Part shown: positions 6,668 through 15,207 of the stretch, in pieces
Layout of the letters: the number at the start of each line of letters is the position of its first letter
How positions within the stretch are numbered: position 1 is the first letter of the stretch
The notes under the pieces: model-generated
Database searches by the model: none
Told to the model about the DNA's origin: nothing
The model's input: only the letters and a program-made list of their open reading frames with translations
Source of the DNA: a virus
Direction: 5' to 3' (one strand)
Virus record (IMG/VR): IMGVR_UViG_3300050821_009352
Span: 1 to 29,906 of that record
Length of the DNA: 29,906 nt
Made by a program: the position numbers and the translations under genes

Positions 6668-8847
6668 AACGCCTCGTCAATCCCCAGCTCGCCCGGGACC
6701 GGCAGTACCGCGAACCCGTCAAGGACCAGCTCGTCCCGCTCGTCAAACGCATCCGCACCGACCGCAACGTCTTGCGGGAGACCTGGCTGCGCTACATCCG
6801 GCTCTGTACCAACGTCCGCGACCAGCAGTCCTATTCGGGCCGCTCCCAGACCTTCATCGGCACCACGCGCAAGATCGTGGACAACTGGACCCGGCGCATC
6901 GTCCGGGACCTCTTCCCGACCGATACCTGGTTCGACATCCGCGCCGTCCGTGCGGCCTACGAGAACCGCGTGCCGGCGCAGCTCGCCCTCTACATGTATT
7001 TTTTCTCCAAGCACGCGCGGGTCAAGGAACACGCCACGCCGTGGATCCGTCAGATGGTGCAGCTCGGCACCTCGCCCCTCAAAGTGGTCTGGCGCAAGAC
7101 CGAGCGCGAAGTCGAATACCTCCAGGACATCTTCGACCCGGAAGGCCATCCGACGGGCGACTTCGAGCGCAAGATCGAGAAGGTGATCGACTTCATCGGC
7201 CCGACGTTCCAGCCCGTCGATCTTTTTGCGTGGTACATTTTCCCGTACACGGTCTCGAATGTGAATGACGCCGAGATCGTCTTTCAGGACATCCTGGTGT
7301 CGCGCGATCGGGTGCGGGAGCTCCGCGACCGTCAGATCAATCCGGACGACAAGGCCGACGGCACGGTCTACGAGGAGAAAGCCGTCGACACACTGTTCTC
7401 CCGCTTTGCGGCATCAGGAAAGGCGCGGGATAAGTTCGATGCCGAAGCCCGCCGGCTCTCCGACAAGGGGTTCACTCACCAGCTCGATATGAAGATGCAT
7501 CCCGAGCTCTGGCCCGTCGATCTCACAGAATGCACCTGGGTGAAGGATTTGGAGGAGACCGGCGCCCCGCAGCGCTATCTCGTCACGCTGGGCGCCGACG
7601 AGGAGATCCTGCGGATCCAGAAATGCCCGTTCATGCATGGCCGGACGCACTGGCTCGCCGGCCGCTTCGAGGTCTTCGTCGATGAGTTCTACGGCCATGG
7701 GATTCCGGAGCTGGTCGACCGCCTCAACTACACGCTGATCGATATTGCGGATCAGGCGAGCGATGCGCTCACGTGGTCCATGAACCCCATCTCGGTCGTG
7801 GACCTGTTCGCGGTTCAGGATCCGACCTCGCTCCGCATGCGGCCCGGGGCCAAGTGGTTGGCCCAGGTCGCCGGCATCAAGTTCATCGAGCCACCCAAGG
7901 AATCCGCCACCGTCGGCTTCAACGCCGTCTCCCAGTTCCGCGGCATGATCCACGAGCTCGCCGACGTGGTGCCGGTTGGCGGCGGCATGCCGAAGTCCCG
8001 CGGCCGGGGCCAGCAGTCGTCCGCCGGCATGCAGATGGCCATGAGCGAGGCGCAGGTCGATATCAAGGAAGTGGTCGAGACGAACGAACAGGTCCTCGTC
8101 CAGTTCCTCGAGATGACGCAGTCCCTGACGCAGCAGTTCCTCGACCGCCGCCTCACCCTCCAGATCGCCGGCGCCGACGGCGTGACGCAGGTCGAGCAGG
8201 AGGTCGGCATCGCTGATGTCGTTGGCGATTTTACCTACCAGTGGCTCGGCTCGACCCAGACCCAGAACCTGCAGGTGCGGTCGGGGCAGCTCCTCCAGTT
8301 CCTCGGGCTCGTGTCGAAGATCCCGCCGCAAGTCCTCCAGGCCCAGAACATCGATATCGACATGAAATACCTGCTCCGGGAGATCTACGGCACCGGCATG
8401 GGCATGCGGAACCCCGAGCGCGTGGTGAAGGAGAAGGTGAAGCAAATCTCCGTCGACTGGCGGATCGAGAACGACCTTTTCCGGTTGCAGCGCGGCCACG
8501 AGGTCACCATCAGCGAAGGGGACAACCACGTCGAGCATGCCGAGGGGCACCAGCATCTGCTCCGGGAGGGCGACATCCCCCTCGAGACGCAGCAACTCGT
8601 GTTCGCGCATATCCGGGGCCACGTCGCCGCCCAGATTGCCAAGCAGATGCAGCAGCGCATGCAGGAGGCGCAGCAGCAGGGGCTCCAGAATGCCGGGGCG
8701 CCGCAGCGGCCGGGACCACCGGGGGCGCCTCCTGGGGGACCGCCGGGGGCCATGCAGAGCCGGCTGCAGCCGCCGGCGGGCCCGGGTCGCATGCGGCAGA
8801 CGGCGGGGGTGGATGACCTCTTCCGGTCGCTCCCCCGGCTGGGCTGA
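6664..8847 (+). CDS. Portal protein
   Basis: The start at ATG 6664 overlaps the preceding stop (ATGA). The 727-residue product matches the large portals of short-tailed phages (P22 gp1 class, about 725 aa). It forms the ring at the head vertex through which DNA passes. Signs are the N-terminal helical region with TFIGTTRKIVDNWTRRIV, the WIRQMVQLGTSPLKVVWRKT core, the clip/wing region around GHGIPELVDRLNYTLIDIAD and the long helix VDIKEVVETNEQVLVQFLEM. The tail is Gln- then Pro/Gly-rich (QQRMQEAQQQ, PPGAPPGGPPGA), resembling the barrel/tail extension of such portals. It sits upstream of scaffold and capsid genes as expected. Confidence 0.85.
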   Translation: MKRLVNPQLARDRQYREPVKDQLVPLVKRIRTDRNVLRETWLRYIRLCTNVRDQQSYSGRSQTFIGTTRKIVDNWTRRIVRDLFPTDTWFDIRAVRAAYENRVPAQLALYMYFFSKHARVKEHATPWIRQMVQLGTSPLKVVWRKTEREVEYLQDIFDPEGHPTGDFERKIEKVIDFIGPTFQPVDLFAWYIFPYTVSNVNDAEIVFQDILVSRDRVRELRDRQINPDDKADGTVYEEKAVDTLFSRFAASGKARDKFDAEARRLSDKGFTHQLDMKMHPELWPVDLTECTWVKDLEETGAPQRYLVTLGADEEILRIQKCPFMHGRTHWLAGRFEVFVDEFYGHGIPELVDRLNYTLIDIADQASDALTWSMNPISVVDLFAVQDPTSLRMRPGAKWLAQVAGIKFIEPPKESATVGFNAVSQFRGMIHELADVVPVGGGMPKSRGRGQQSSAGMQMAMSEAQVDIKEVVETNEQVLVQFLEMTQSLTQQFLDRRLTLQIAGADGVTQVEQEVGIADVVGDFTYQWLGSTQTQNLQVRSGQLLQFLGLVSKIPPQVLQAQNIDIDMKYLLREIYGTGMGMRNPERVVKEKVKQISVDWRIENDLFRLQRGHEVTISEGDNHVEHAEGHQHLLREGDIPLETQQLVFAHIRGHVAAQIAKQMQQRMQEAQQQGLQNAGAPQRPGPPGAPPGGPPGAMQSRLQPPAGPGRMRQTAGVDDLFRSLPRLG

Positions 8848-8882
8848 TTCCCCGCCCCCGCTCGACAGACTCGCCCGCGTGC

Positions 8883-8902
8883 GCTAAGGGGCCGCCCCCG
8901 CA
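8883..8902 (+). promoter_or_regulatory. Repeated 20-base motif, copy 2
   Basis: This copy is identical over 20 bases to 4028-4047. Its last base is the A of the ATG at 8902. It occupies the only sizeable gap in this part of the morphogenesis block (8848-8901), after the portal stop. A GGGG/CCCC hairpin and a possible GCCGCC/GGCGG pairing that would include the start codon suggest control of transcription or translation of the downstream head genes. Confidence 0.5.
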
Positions 8903-9084
8903 TGAGGCGGAAGGCGCGCAAGCGCAGTGGCCGAGCCGGGAAAATCGCCAAAGTCCTTGGCGAGTACAAGCGCGGCACCTTGAAGAGCGGCTCGAAACAC
9001 GGGCCCCCCGTGAAGGACCGCAAGCAGGCCGTCGCGATCGGACTGAGCGAAGCCCGCCAAGAGCGCGCACGGGAACGAAAATGA
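8902..9084 (+). CDS. Small basic DUF6496-like protein
   Basis: The 60-residue product is very basic (MRRKARKRSGRAGKIAKVLG). It has the signature EYKRGTLKSGSKHG, then VKDRKQAVAIGLSEARQE, which matches the DUF6496 family (F/YK.G.L.SGS...V..RKQAIAIALSEA), common in phages and of unknown function. Family assignment is from remembered signature residues, not a search. The stop overlaps the next ATG. A basic protein beside head genes could bind nucleic acid. Confidence 0.7.
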   Translation: MRRKARKRSGRAGKIAKVLGEYKRGTLKSGSKHGPPVKDRKQAVAIGLSEARQERARERK

Positions 9085-9446
9085 GATACGCGAAGAAAAG
9101 CCGGTCGATGAAGGCAAAATCCCTGCACACCCGCGGCGGCATGCATACCGGCGGGGCGCGCGGGAAGAAGGCGCTGCCCCGGGGCATCGGCATGCGCGTC
9201 GGCGAGCATTCCGGTGGCGCGCTCGGCCCCGGGCCGCATGCACCCTCGACGCACACGAAAGCCGCCCGGGTCCGCAAGCAGTCCGGCGGCAAGCGCACTG
9301 CGAAGGGAAAACTCCCGCGCCGCAGCCGCCACGGCGATGCCCGCGGGGGCCGCATGCGCAAGCGTCCGCCGAAGATGGACCAGTCGGTCTCCCGGGACGA
9401 CTTCATCAGCCACGCCGAAGAGGCGCTGGGCGATACGGAGTTCTAG
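9081..9446 (+). CDS. Basic Gly/Lys-rich hypothetical protein
   Basis: ATG 9081 overlaps the previous stop (ATGA); 121 residues. The N-terminal two thirds are rich in Lys, Arg, Gly and His (MRYAKKSRSMKAKSLHTRGG, later KQSGGKRTAKGKLPRRSRHG), and the last 25 residues are acidic (DDFISHAEEALGDTEF). It is probably disordered with nucleic-acid-binding potential. No family recognised. Position between portal and scaffold genes suggests an internal head component. Confidence 0.6.
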   Translation: MRYAKKSRSMKAKSLHTRGGMHTGGARGKKALPRGIGMRVGEHSGGALGPGPHAPSTHTKAARVRKQSGGKRTAKGKLPRRSRHGDARGGRMRKRPPKMDQSVSRDDFISHAEEALGDTEF

Positions 9447-9761
9447 GTGCCGGCCCCGGATCACGCTGCCAAGGCATTCGCCGAGATTCAGGCGGTGATG
9501 CGGTCCCGCTATTTCCAGCTGGTCCGCAACTACTTCATTGCCCGCCGCGAAGCCCTCTTTCAGGAAGAGTGCACCACCGAGTTCGGGCTGCTCCAGAACC
9601 GCGGCGCCATCCGCGAGGTCACCCGCTTCCTCCAGCACCCCGAGCTGATGGCGGAATACTACGCGGCGCAGGACACCGCGACGTCGGCCGGCACGCCCAC
9701 CCAAACAGTGCCGAACTGGATTCAGGCGCTCCAGCAGCATGCCGGCGAGGATCTCATCTGA
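9447..9761 (+). CDS. Small helical hypothetical protein
   Basis: GTG 9447 follows the preceding stop directly; 104 residues. It looks largely helical (FAEIQAVMRSRYFQLVRNYF, then REALFQEECTTEFGLLQNRG) and ends with TPTQTVPNWIQALQQHAGED. Its stop overlaps the scaffold-like gene start (TGATG). Small helical proteins at this spot are common in phages with N4-gp56 capsids, but their function is not known to me. Confidence 0.6.
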   Translation: MPAPDHAAKAFAEIQAVMRSRYFQLVRNYFIARREALFQEECTTEFGLLQNRGAIREVTRFLQHPELMAEYYAAQDTATSAGTPTQTVPNWIQALQQHAGEDLI

Positions 9762-10453
9762 TGGCGGACGACAAGCCCGACAAGGCGGACGACGCCCCCG
9801 ATCTCGACGCCATGCGGAAGGAGATCGAGACCTTAAAGACCCGTACCCAGGTCTACGAGCAGACCTTGAAGGCGCTCCAGCCGGCCGGCGGGCGGGAATC
9901 TTCGCCGGACCAATCCCCCTCGTATAGCTACCGCCCGTCGGCTCTCCCCTCCGACGCCCGCCAGCGCTTGAAGCAGGCCCTCGGGCAGGGTTGGACGGAT
10001 CAGGATCTCGACACCCACTGGTCAATCATCGGCTCGTTTCTGACCGAGCTCGGCCAGCCGCTGGTGAACGCCATTGGCACCCTGGCCGACTCGCAGGACT
10101 ACGTCCGCACCCGCCTGACCAAATCCGACTACGCCGAGATCGAGGACGACGTCGAGCAGGAATACAAGCAGCGCCTGCGCCGCGGCAACCCGGCGTCGCG
10201 CGCCGAGCTCTACGAGGTCGTGAAGGCGCGCAAGATGCCCGAGCTGGTGGAGCGCAAGGTGCAGGCGAAGCTCGACGAAGAGAAAACCCGCAGCGCGCAG
10301 GCGAAGGCGGCGGAAACCGAAGGCGCCGTCTCGGGCGGCCAGGCGAAACCCGGGGACAATCCCTTCAAGAGTGGCCGGGACCTCTCGGTCGACGAATTCG
10401 GCAAGCTCTCGCTCGAGGACAAGGAAAAGTACCTCGAGGGCAAAACCTTCTGA
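9761..10453 (+). CDS. Putative scaffolding protein
   Basis: ATG 9761 overlaps the previous stop; 230 residues. The protein is highly charged: an acidic N-terminus with coiled coil (DLDAMRKEIETLKTRTQVYE), a middle with QALGQGWTDQDLDTHW, then a Lys/Glu-rich helical segment (ELVERKVQAKLDEEKTRSAQ) and a polar C-terminus. Charge, coiled coil and location directly upstream of the major capsid gene are typical of phage scaffolds, which shape the prohead and leave before maturation. Scaffolds diverge quickly, so this is a positional and compositional call. Confidence 0.65.
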   Translation: MADDKPDKADDAPDLDAMRKEIETLKTRTQVYEQTLKALQPAGGRESSPDQSPSYSYRPSALPSDARQRLKQALGQGWTDQDLDTHWSIIGSFLTELGQPLVNAIGTLADSQDYVRTRLTKSDYAEIEDDVEQEYKQRLRRGNPASRAELYEVVKARKMPELVERKVQAKLDEEKTRSAQAKAAETEGAVSGGQAKPGDNPFKSGRDLSVDEFGKLSLEDKEKYLEGKTF

Positions 10454-10470
10454 GGAGTTGAGGCCACGCG

Positions 10471-11763
10471 ATGGATACTACTTCCACCCTCGCCGCGGAT
10501 CTTGTCCCCCTCGTCATCAAGGAGAAGATGCTGTCCCTTGCCGAGAAAGACCTGGTCTTTTTCGAGCTGGCGGATAAGGAGAATCTCCCCGAGGCGAGTG
10601 GAAAAACCATCCAGTTCACGCGCTACGAGCGGCTGACGCTTCCGTCGGCGCCCGTCACCGAAGGCGTGACGCCGGTGGAGCAGCCCTTGCAGACCTCGGT
10701 CGTGCAGGCCGTCGTCGATCAGTGGGTCGCCGTCGTCGTGTTGACGGATGTCGCAGTGCTCACCGTCCGCCATCCCGTCCTGAAAGTTGCCCAGGATCGG
10801 CTCGGCCACCAGCACGATGAGACGGTGGACCGCGAGATCCAGAAGGTCTTGATGGGCAGCAGCAACGTCTTCTTCCCGAACAAGCAGACCTCGCGCTCGG
10901 CGCTCACCGTGAACGATGTGATGTCGACGGACGTGGTCCGCACCGTCGTGGCCACGCTCCGCGTCAACGGCGCCATGCCGTTCGTCGAGTCGAAGTTCGT
11001 TGGCTGCGTCGACCCGTTCGTCGAGATGGATCTCTCGAAGGATGGCACGTTCATCAACGCCTCGTCGTACTCCAACATCAAGGCGCTCATGGTGGCCGAG
11101 ATCGGCGACTGGATGGGGGTGCGCTGGAAGCGCTCGAACTTCATCCCTATCATCGCGCTTTACACGCCCGGCACCGCCGCCGCCGCCACCGATGTCGGCG
11201 CCGCGAACGGTGGCAACACCAACTTCGGCGCCGGCACGACGACGCTGGTCACCATCACCCGGCTCGATCCGGTGTCCGGGTTTGAGACCTTCGTGTCGGC
11301 GTCCACTGGTGTCACGAACGCCGGCACGTTCGCCGTGCTGGTCACCATCGCCGCCGCCGATCCCACGGGCCTCTACAACGTCTATGTGTCGCTCCAGGCC
11401 GGTACCGTGGCCACCCTGCAGCAGCAGATCGTCCATGTCGCGGGCACGGCCAACACCGCCAAATTCGTCCCGGCCTCGACCCAGTTGAACGCCGGCTACT
11501 TCGTCGTGCAGGCGACCGGCCCCGTGGCGCCGCCCGCGCCGCCCGCCACGAACATCAATATTCACCTGTCCTACGTCTTTGGGAAAGAGGCGTTCGGGGT
11601 GACCGAGCTCGGCGCCCTGCAGACCTTCCTCACCCCGCCCGTGCCGAGCGATTCCGATCCCGCCGTCCAGCGCCGGAAGGCGTCCTGGAAGCAGATCTTC
11701 AAGGCCGTCATCAAGAACACCGCGTTCTTCACCCGCGTGGAGAGCGCCTCGGCGTTCAACTAG
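10471..11763 (+). CDS. Major capsid protein, N4-gp56 family
   Basis: The 430-residue product shows the hallmark order of N4-gp56 capsids: LPEASGKTIQFTRYERLTLP (near 39-58), TEGVTPVEQ, VLTDVAVLTVRHPVL, DETVDREIQKVL, then FVGCVDPFVEMDLSKDGTF and IGDWMGVRWKRSNF. The C-terminus carries YVFGKEAFGVTELG and SDPAVQRRKASWKQIFKAVI. Residues about 235-365 form an Ala/Thr/Val-rich beta insert between shell segments, probably an Ig-like surface domain, as in other members. A GAGGAG site (about 10452) precedes ATG 10471. It would assemble the HK97-type shell. Confidence 0.92.
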   Translation: MDTTSTLAADLVPLVIKEKMLSLAEKDLVFFELADKENLPEASGKTIQFTRYERLTLPSAPVTEGVTPVEQPLQTSVVQAVVDQWVAVVVLTDVAVLTVRHPVLKVAQDRLGHQHDETVDREIQKVLMGSSNVFFPNKQTSRSALTVNDVMSTDVVRTVVATLRVNGAMPFVESKFVGCVDPFVEMDLSKDGTFINASSYSNIKALMVAEIGDWMGVRWKRSNFIPIIALYTPGTAAAATDVGAANGGNTNFGAGTTTLVTITRLDPVSGFETFVSASTGVTNAGTFAVLVTIAAADPTGLYNVYVSLQAGTVATLQQQIVHVAGTANTAKFVPASTQLNAGYFVVQATGPVAPPAPPATNINIHLSYVFGKEAFGVTELGALQTFLTPPVPSDSDPAVQRRKASWKQIFKAVIKNTAFFTRVESASAFN

Positions 11764-11765
11764 CC

Positions 11766-12173
11766 ATGCCAGTCGAGCAGAAGCCGAGCCATAAAAAGCG
11801 CCCCACGGCGGACGAACTCGCCGAGCTGACGACGGCGTATCGCGAGGTGGCGACGGGTGAGGACGAGGACACCGTCGAGCGCCGCCGCCAGCTCTTGAAG
11901 GAGATCCGGCGCTCGCGCCACGAGGACCGCCACCCCGACGAGCCGCAGGTGGAAATCGACATGCCCAAGGCCGCCGACGGGTCGCTCTTCAAGATCAACG
12001 ACATCCCCTTCGTCGGCAAGGTCACTGTCCCGCAGTGCGTCGCGCAGCAGCTGCTGTGGATGGTCGACAACAACTACCGCGTCGACAAGGAGCGGCTGCG
12101 CGAAAAGCGCTACGGGTTCGATCTCGACCGCGGCATCTTGGGGGAGCGCGCCCGGCTGATCGCGCAGGACTGA
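11766..12173 (+). CDS. Hypothetical protein downstream of capsid
   Basis: ATG 11766 lies two bases after the capsid stop; 135 residues. Polar, basic-acidic N-terminus (KPSHKKRPTADELAELTTAY, then RRRQLLKEIRRSRHEDRHPD). The C-terminal half has FKINDIPFVGKVTVPQCVAQ then LLWMVDNNYRVDKERLREKR. I recall similar half-domains as conserved hypothetical genes following N4-gp56 capsids. A head-completion or capsid-associated role is likely but unproven. It overlaps the next gene as TGATG. Confidence 0.65.
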   Translation: MPVEQKPSHKKRPTADELAELTTAYREVATGEDEDTVERRRQLLKEIRRSRHEDRHPDEPQVEIDMPKAADGSLFKINDIPFVGKVTVPQCVAQQLLWMVDNNYRVDKERLREKRYGFDLDRGILGERARLIAQD

Positions 12174-12484
12174 TGGAGAAGCCGGTCTTCAATGGCCGCC
12201 TGGTGAAGGGTACCGGGAACGGCGAGCAGATCGAGGTCGTCTTCGCGGCGACCGATGGCGAGCAGCTCCGCAGCCGGCTCCGGACCGCCGTCAAGGTCTG
12301 CGAAGAGCGGATGAAGGCGAACAACGAGCAGGTGCTCGAGCTCGCCGACGCCGTCAAGTTGAAGGTCGACCAGATCAAGGAAACGGCACGGCGCGAAGTC
12401 GTCGCCGAACTGGGCTTATCCACGCCCGAAGGAGAGAATGGTGGCGCTCCCGCCGGGCCAGCTCACCTTCGGGCAGATTCGTGA
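12173..12484 (+). CDS. Small helical hypothetical protein
   Basis: ATG 12173 overlaps the preceding stop; 103 residues. The N-terminus is beta-like (VFNGRLVKGTGNGEQIEVVF) and the centre a long helix (LRTAVKVCEERMKANNEQVL then KLKVDQIKETARREVVAELG) with coiled-coil character. The end runs 47 bases into the next gene, the longest overlap on this strand. Function unknown; head-to-tail region. Confidence 0.55.
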   Translation: MEKPVFNGRLVKGTGNGEQIEVVFAATDGEQLRSRLRTAVKVCEERMKANNEQVLELADAVKLKVDQIKETARREVVAELGLSTPEGENGGAPAGPAHLRADS

Positions 12485-13163
12485 TCTCGCCCTCCGGCGG
12501 GTCGGCAATACCGCACTCGTCGTCGACGGCGGCACGCTGCTCTCGCAGATCCTCTACGAGACCTATGTCGCCTGGGAGTGGCCCTTCCTGAACGTCACGG
12601 CGACGGTGAGCATCAGCGGCCCGTCGTTCGTGTTGCCCCCGGATTTTCTCAAGGCCACCGATGACCGCGCGCTCGAGGTCGTCACCTTCGACGGCGGCTC
12701 GGCGAGCGGCTCCGTGGTGCGCGAGATCGATCCGTACACGTTCAATACGGTGTCGCAGCCCCAGACGTCCTTCGGCCGCCCGCAGCTCTGGATGGCCGAC
12801 CGCGCCAACGGCGTCGGGCTCGTGTTCCCCGACAGTACCGGCCACGTCGCCGTGTGTATGTTGCGCTACAAGCGGCTGCCGCTGAACGAGATCGCGCCGC
12901 CGCCCCCGGGAACGCCGACCGCCAACGATGCCATCGTGCCGGTCTTTCCGTATCATCTGTATCTCTGCCAGGCGCTCTTCGTGGAGCTCCTGAAGTTCGA
13001 GAAGGACGCGCGCGCCGACGCAGAAGAAGCGCGGGCCAACCGGCAGTTCACCACCCTGCAAATGGGTGCGCACCCGCTGCGCTCCCAGGTGCCGATCATC
13101 CCGCTCGACGGCACGGTGTTCGGGCCGACGTTCAGCGGCGACGGCGGCGGCGAGGACTTTTAG
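12438..13163 (+). CDS. Head-to-tail connector (adaptor) protein
   Basis: ATG 12438 has a GAAGGAGAG site just before it, inside the previous gene. The 241-residue protein starts with a helical segment (LTFGQIRDLALRRVGN then LLSQILYETYVAWEWPFL) and has a conserved-looking late helix (FPYHLYLCQALFVELLKFEK). That layout is typical of the adaptor/gatekeeper proteins (P22 gp4 or T7 gp11 class) that dock onto the portal of short-tailed phages. The place between capsid and nozzle genes agrees. The exact family cannot be settled by eye. Confidence 0.65.
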   Translation: MVALPPGQLTFGQIRDLALRRVGNTALVVDGGTLLSQILYETYVAWEWPFLNVTATVSISGPSFVLPPDFLKATDDRALEVVTFDGGSASGSVVREIDPYTFNTVSQPQTSFGRPQLWMADRANGVGLVFPDSTGHVAVCMLRYKRLPLNEIAPPPPGTPTANDAIVPVFPYHLYLCQALFVELLKFEKDARADAEEARANRQFTTLQMGAHPLRSQVPIIPLDGTVFGPTFSGDGGGEDF

Positions 13164-15206
13164 GTGCCGGGCGAGTCGCGGATTGGCGGCGCGGGCGCCG
13201 AGGTCGCCATCCCCATGGGCGGGTTCCTCGGCGTCAACACGACCGACGAGCCGACCCGGTTCCCGCCGGGCATCATGCAGCAGGCGACGAACTGGATCCC
13301 GAATCCGGTGGGAACCCTGCAAAAGCGGCCGGGGACCGCGTTCTTCCAGGCGATCCCGCTGACGACGGCCGTCGTCACGCAGGCCCTAGTCTGGGCACTC
13401 GATGGTAGTGGCAACCGCTACCTCTACGCCTACGTGAATCAGACGACGGCGCCCGATGCCCTCTTCGTGTCCACGAATGAGGGGCCGTTCACGGCGGTGA
13501 CCGGCGGCACGTTCGCATCCACGGGGCTTCGCGGCGGCCTCTGCGTCATGAACGGGACGGTCTACGCCGGGAACGGCACCGACCCGCTCATCCGGGTGCC
13601 GCTGGGGGGCAGCGGCCTGAGTCTCACGCCGCCGGCACTGGCGAACGACACCGGCCAGTCCGCGGTCTTGGTCGCCGATGCGGGCAGCTTCCTCGAGACC
13701 GGCACGTACAGTTATCGCTGGGCCATCTTCGACACGAGTACTTCCACGTGGCCGGCGCTCGGCCCCGTGGAGACCGTCACGGTGAGCGCCCGCAATGATG
13801 TGCTCTTCACGGCGCCGCAGGCCGGCGCGCCGGCCACCGTGCTGACCGCGACCCAAAAGTGGCATCTTTTTTTGCCCTTCGCGAATCAGCCGGTGGAGTT
13901 TGGCTATGATCAGACGGCGGCGGGGCTGGCGGCTGGGGCGACGTATCAAGCTATCACCGTGACGGCGACGGGGACGCCGGTGCCGATCCCCTCGACCGTC
14001 ACCCGCACCGGCCGCTTTTTGGTCTCGCATCGCGGCCGGCTCTTTATTGGGTCCGCGAGCACGATGCAGGTCTCGGCCACGAACGTGCTCGTCCCCGGCA
14101 CCGAGCAAGTCCTCTTTAACCAGGCCGACTTCTTCCCGGCCAACGCGACCTTGACGATCGATGACTTCGTCACCGGGATCGGCGTGGCCGCGCTGACGAG
14201 CACCCCGGAGCAGCCGCAGGCCCCGCTCGCGATCTTCTCCAACACGTCCACCTGGATGCTCATCGGGGACATCATCAACGACCCCAACGCGATCTTCTTC
14301 CGGTTGTCGGACCACATTGGTTGTGTGGCGCATCAGACCATCGTGCCGACGCCCATCGGCCTCTTATGGCTTGGGCACGAATCGGTGTACTGGCTGCAGT
14401 CGTCCACCGGGGAGCCGATCGATCTCGGATGGCCGATCACGAACGGCATCCGGCAGATCCCGGTGAGCCAGCGGCCCTTTGCGTGTGCGACGTATCACAA
14501 GGGCTTTTACAAGCTCTGCGTGGCGGGCTCGGCCGACATTACGAACACCGTCGAATGGTGGCTCGATCTGCGCCCGCAGGTGCGGTCCCAACTGCTCTCG
14601 TTGCCGTCGTGGTCGGGACCGCACAAGACCGGCGCACCGCTGTCCTGTGTCGCGCAAGCCGAGGACCATCCGGTCGAGGACGACCGGGCGTGGGGCGCCC
14701 TCACGGTGCCGCTCGGGGGGCCCGCTGCCGGTATCTGGGATATCGCGATCTGGGATGTGGGCATCTGGGGGGGCACCACGGGCGCTGGCATTCTCCTGCT
14801 CCATCAGCCGGGGTTTCAGGACAACAACGTCACCATCCAGTCGGTGCTGTTGACGGCGCGCTTCACCTTGGGCGAGCCGTTCAGCCGCAAACGGGTCAAG
14901 CGGGCCCGCTGCATCGCGCAGGTCGGCGTCGCGCAGACGGTCCCGATCTCGGTGCTGGTCGATCAGGGCGCCAGCGGCTCGGCGGCGGCGTGGATATTCC
15001 CGAATCAAACCGGCGGCATCTGGGATGTGGGCATCTGGGATCTGGCGGTCTGGGGCGCGGATCAATTCCTCGAGGGCGATGCGCCGCTGCCGACAGAACC
15101 GCTCGGGCAGTCGGTCGAGCTGCGCGTCGAGCATAACTTAAACACGGCCATCACGCTGCGCGATCTGGAAATTCGCGTGCAGCCGATGGATCGCGTGGTG
15201 GGGTGA
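13164..15206 (+). CDS. Tail nozzle / DNA-stabilisation-like protein (beta-propeller type)
   Basis: GTG 13164 follows the adaptor stop directly; 680 residues. The N-terminus GGFLGVNTTDEPTRFPPGIM then ATNWIPNPVGTLQKRPGTAF matches the opening of tail-tube-B and P22-gp10-like proteins, which seal the short tail and hold DNA in. The body is beta-rich with propeller-like blades (RGRLFIGSASTMQVSA, GLLWLGHESVYWLQSSTG). Two copies of a Trp motif, GIWDIAIWDVGIWGG (about 518-532) and GIWDVGIWDLAVWGA (about 615-629), flank a Gly/Val region; the spacing suggests equivalent blades or plug loops. At 680 aa it is longer than P22 gp10 (about 470) and closer to T7 gp12 (about 790). Confidence 0.7.
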   Translation: MPGESRIGGAGAEVAIPMGGFLGVNTTDEPTRFPPGIMQQATNWIPNPVGTLQKRPGTAFFQAIPLTTAVVTQALVWALDGSGNRYLYAYVNQTTAPDALFVSTNEGPFTAVTGGTFASTGLRGGLCVMNGTVYAGNGTDPLIRVPLGGSGLSLTPPALANDTGQSAVLVADAGSFLETGTYSYRWAIFDTSTSTWPALGPVETVTVSARNDVLFTAPQAGAPATVLTATQKWHLFLPFANQPVEFGYDQTAAGLAAGATYQAITVTATGTPVPIPSTVTRTGRFLVSHRGRLFIGSASTMQVSATNVLVPGTEQVLFNQADFFPANATLTIDDFVTGIGVAALTSTPEQPQAPLAIFSNTSTWMLIGDIINDPNAIFFRLSDHIGCVAHQTIVPTPIGLLWLGHESVYWLQSSTGEPIDLGWPITNGIRQIPVSQRPFACATYHKGFYKLCVAGSADITNTVEWWLDLRPQVRSQLLSLPSWSGPHKTGAPLSCVAQAEDHPVEDDRAWGALTVPLGGPAAGIWDIAIWDVGIWGGTTGAGILLLHQPGFQDNNVTIQSVLLTARFTLGEPFSRKRVKRARCIAQVGVAQTVPISVLVDQGASGSAAAWIFPNQTGGIWDVGIWDLAVWGADQFLEGDAPLPTEPLGQSVELRVEHNLNTAITLRDLEIRVQPMDRVVG

Positions 15207-15207
15207 G

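Noticed and set aside
10210-11565. Long minus-strand frame opposite the capsid gene
   Set aside because: Composition is Arg/Gly/Asp-rich shadow coding with no recognisable domain, while the plus strand encodes a clear N4-gp56 capsid protein.
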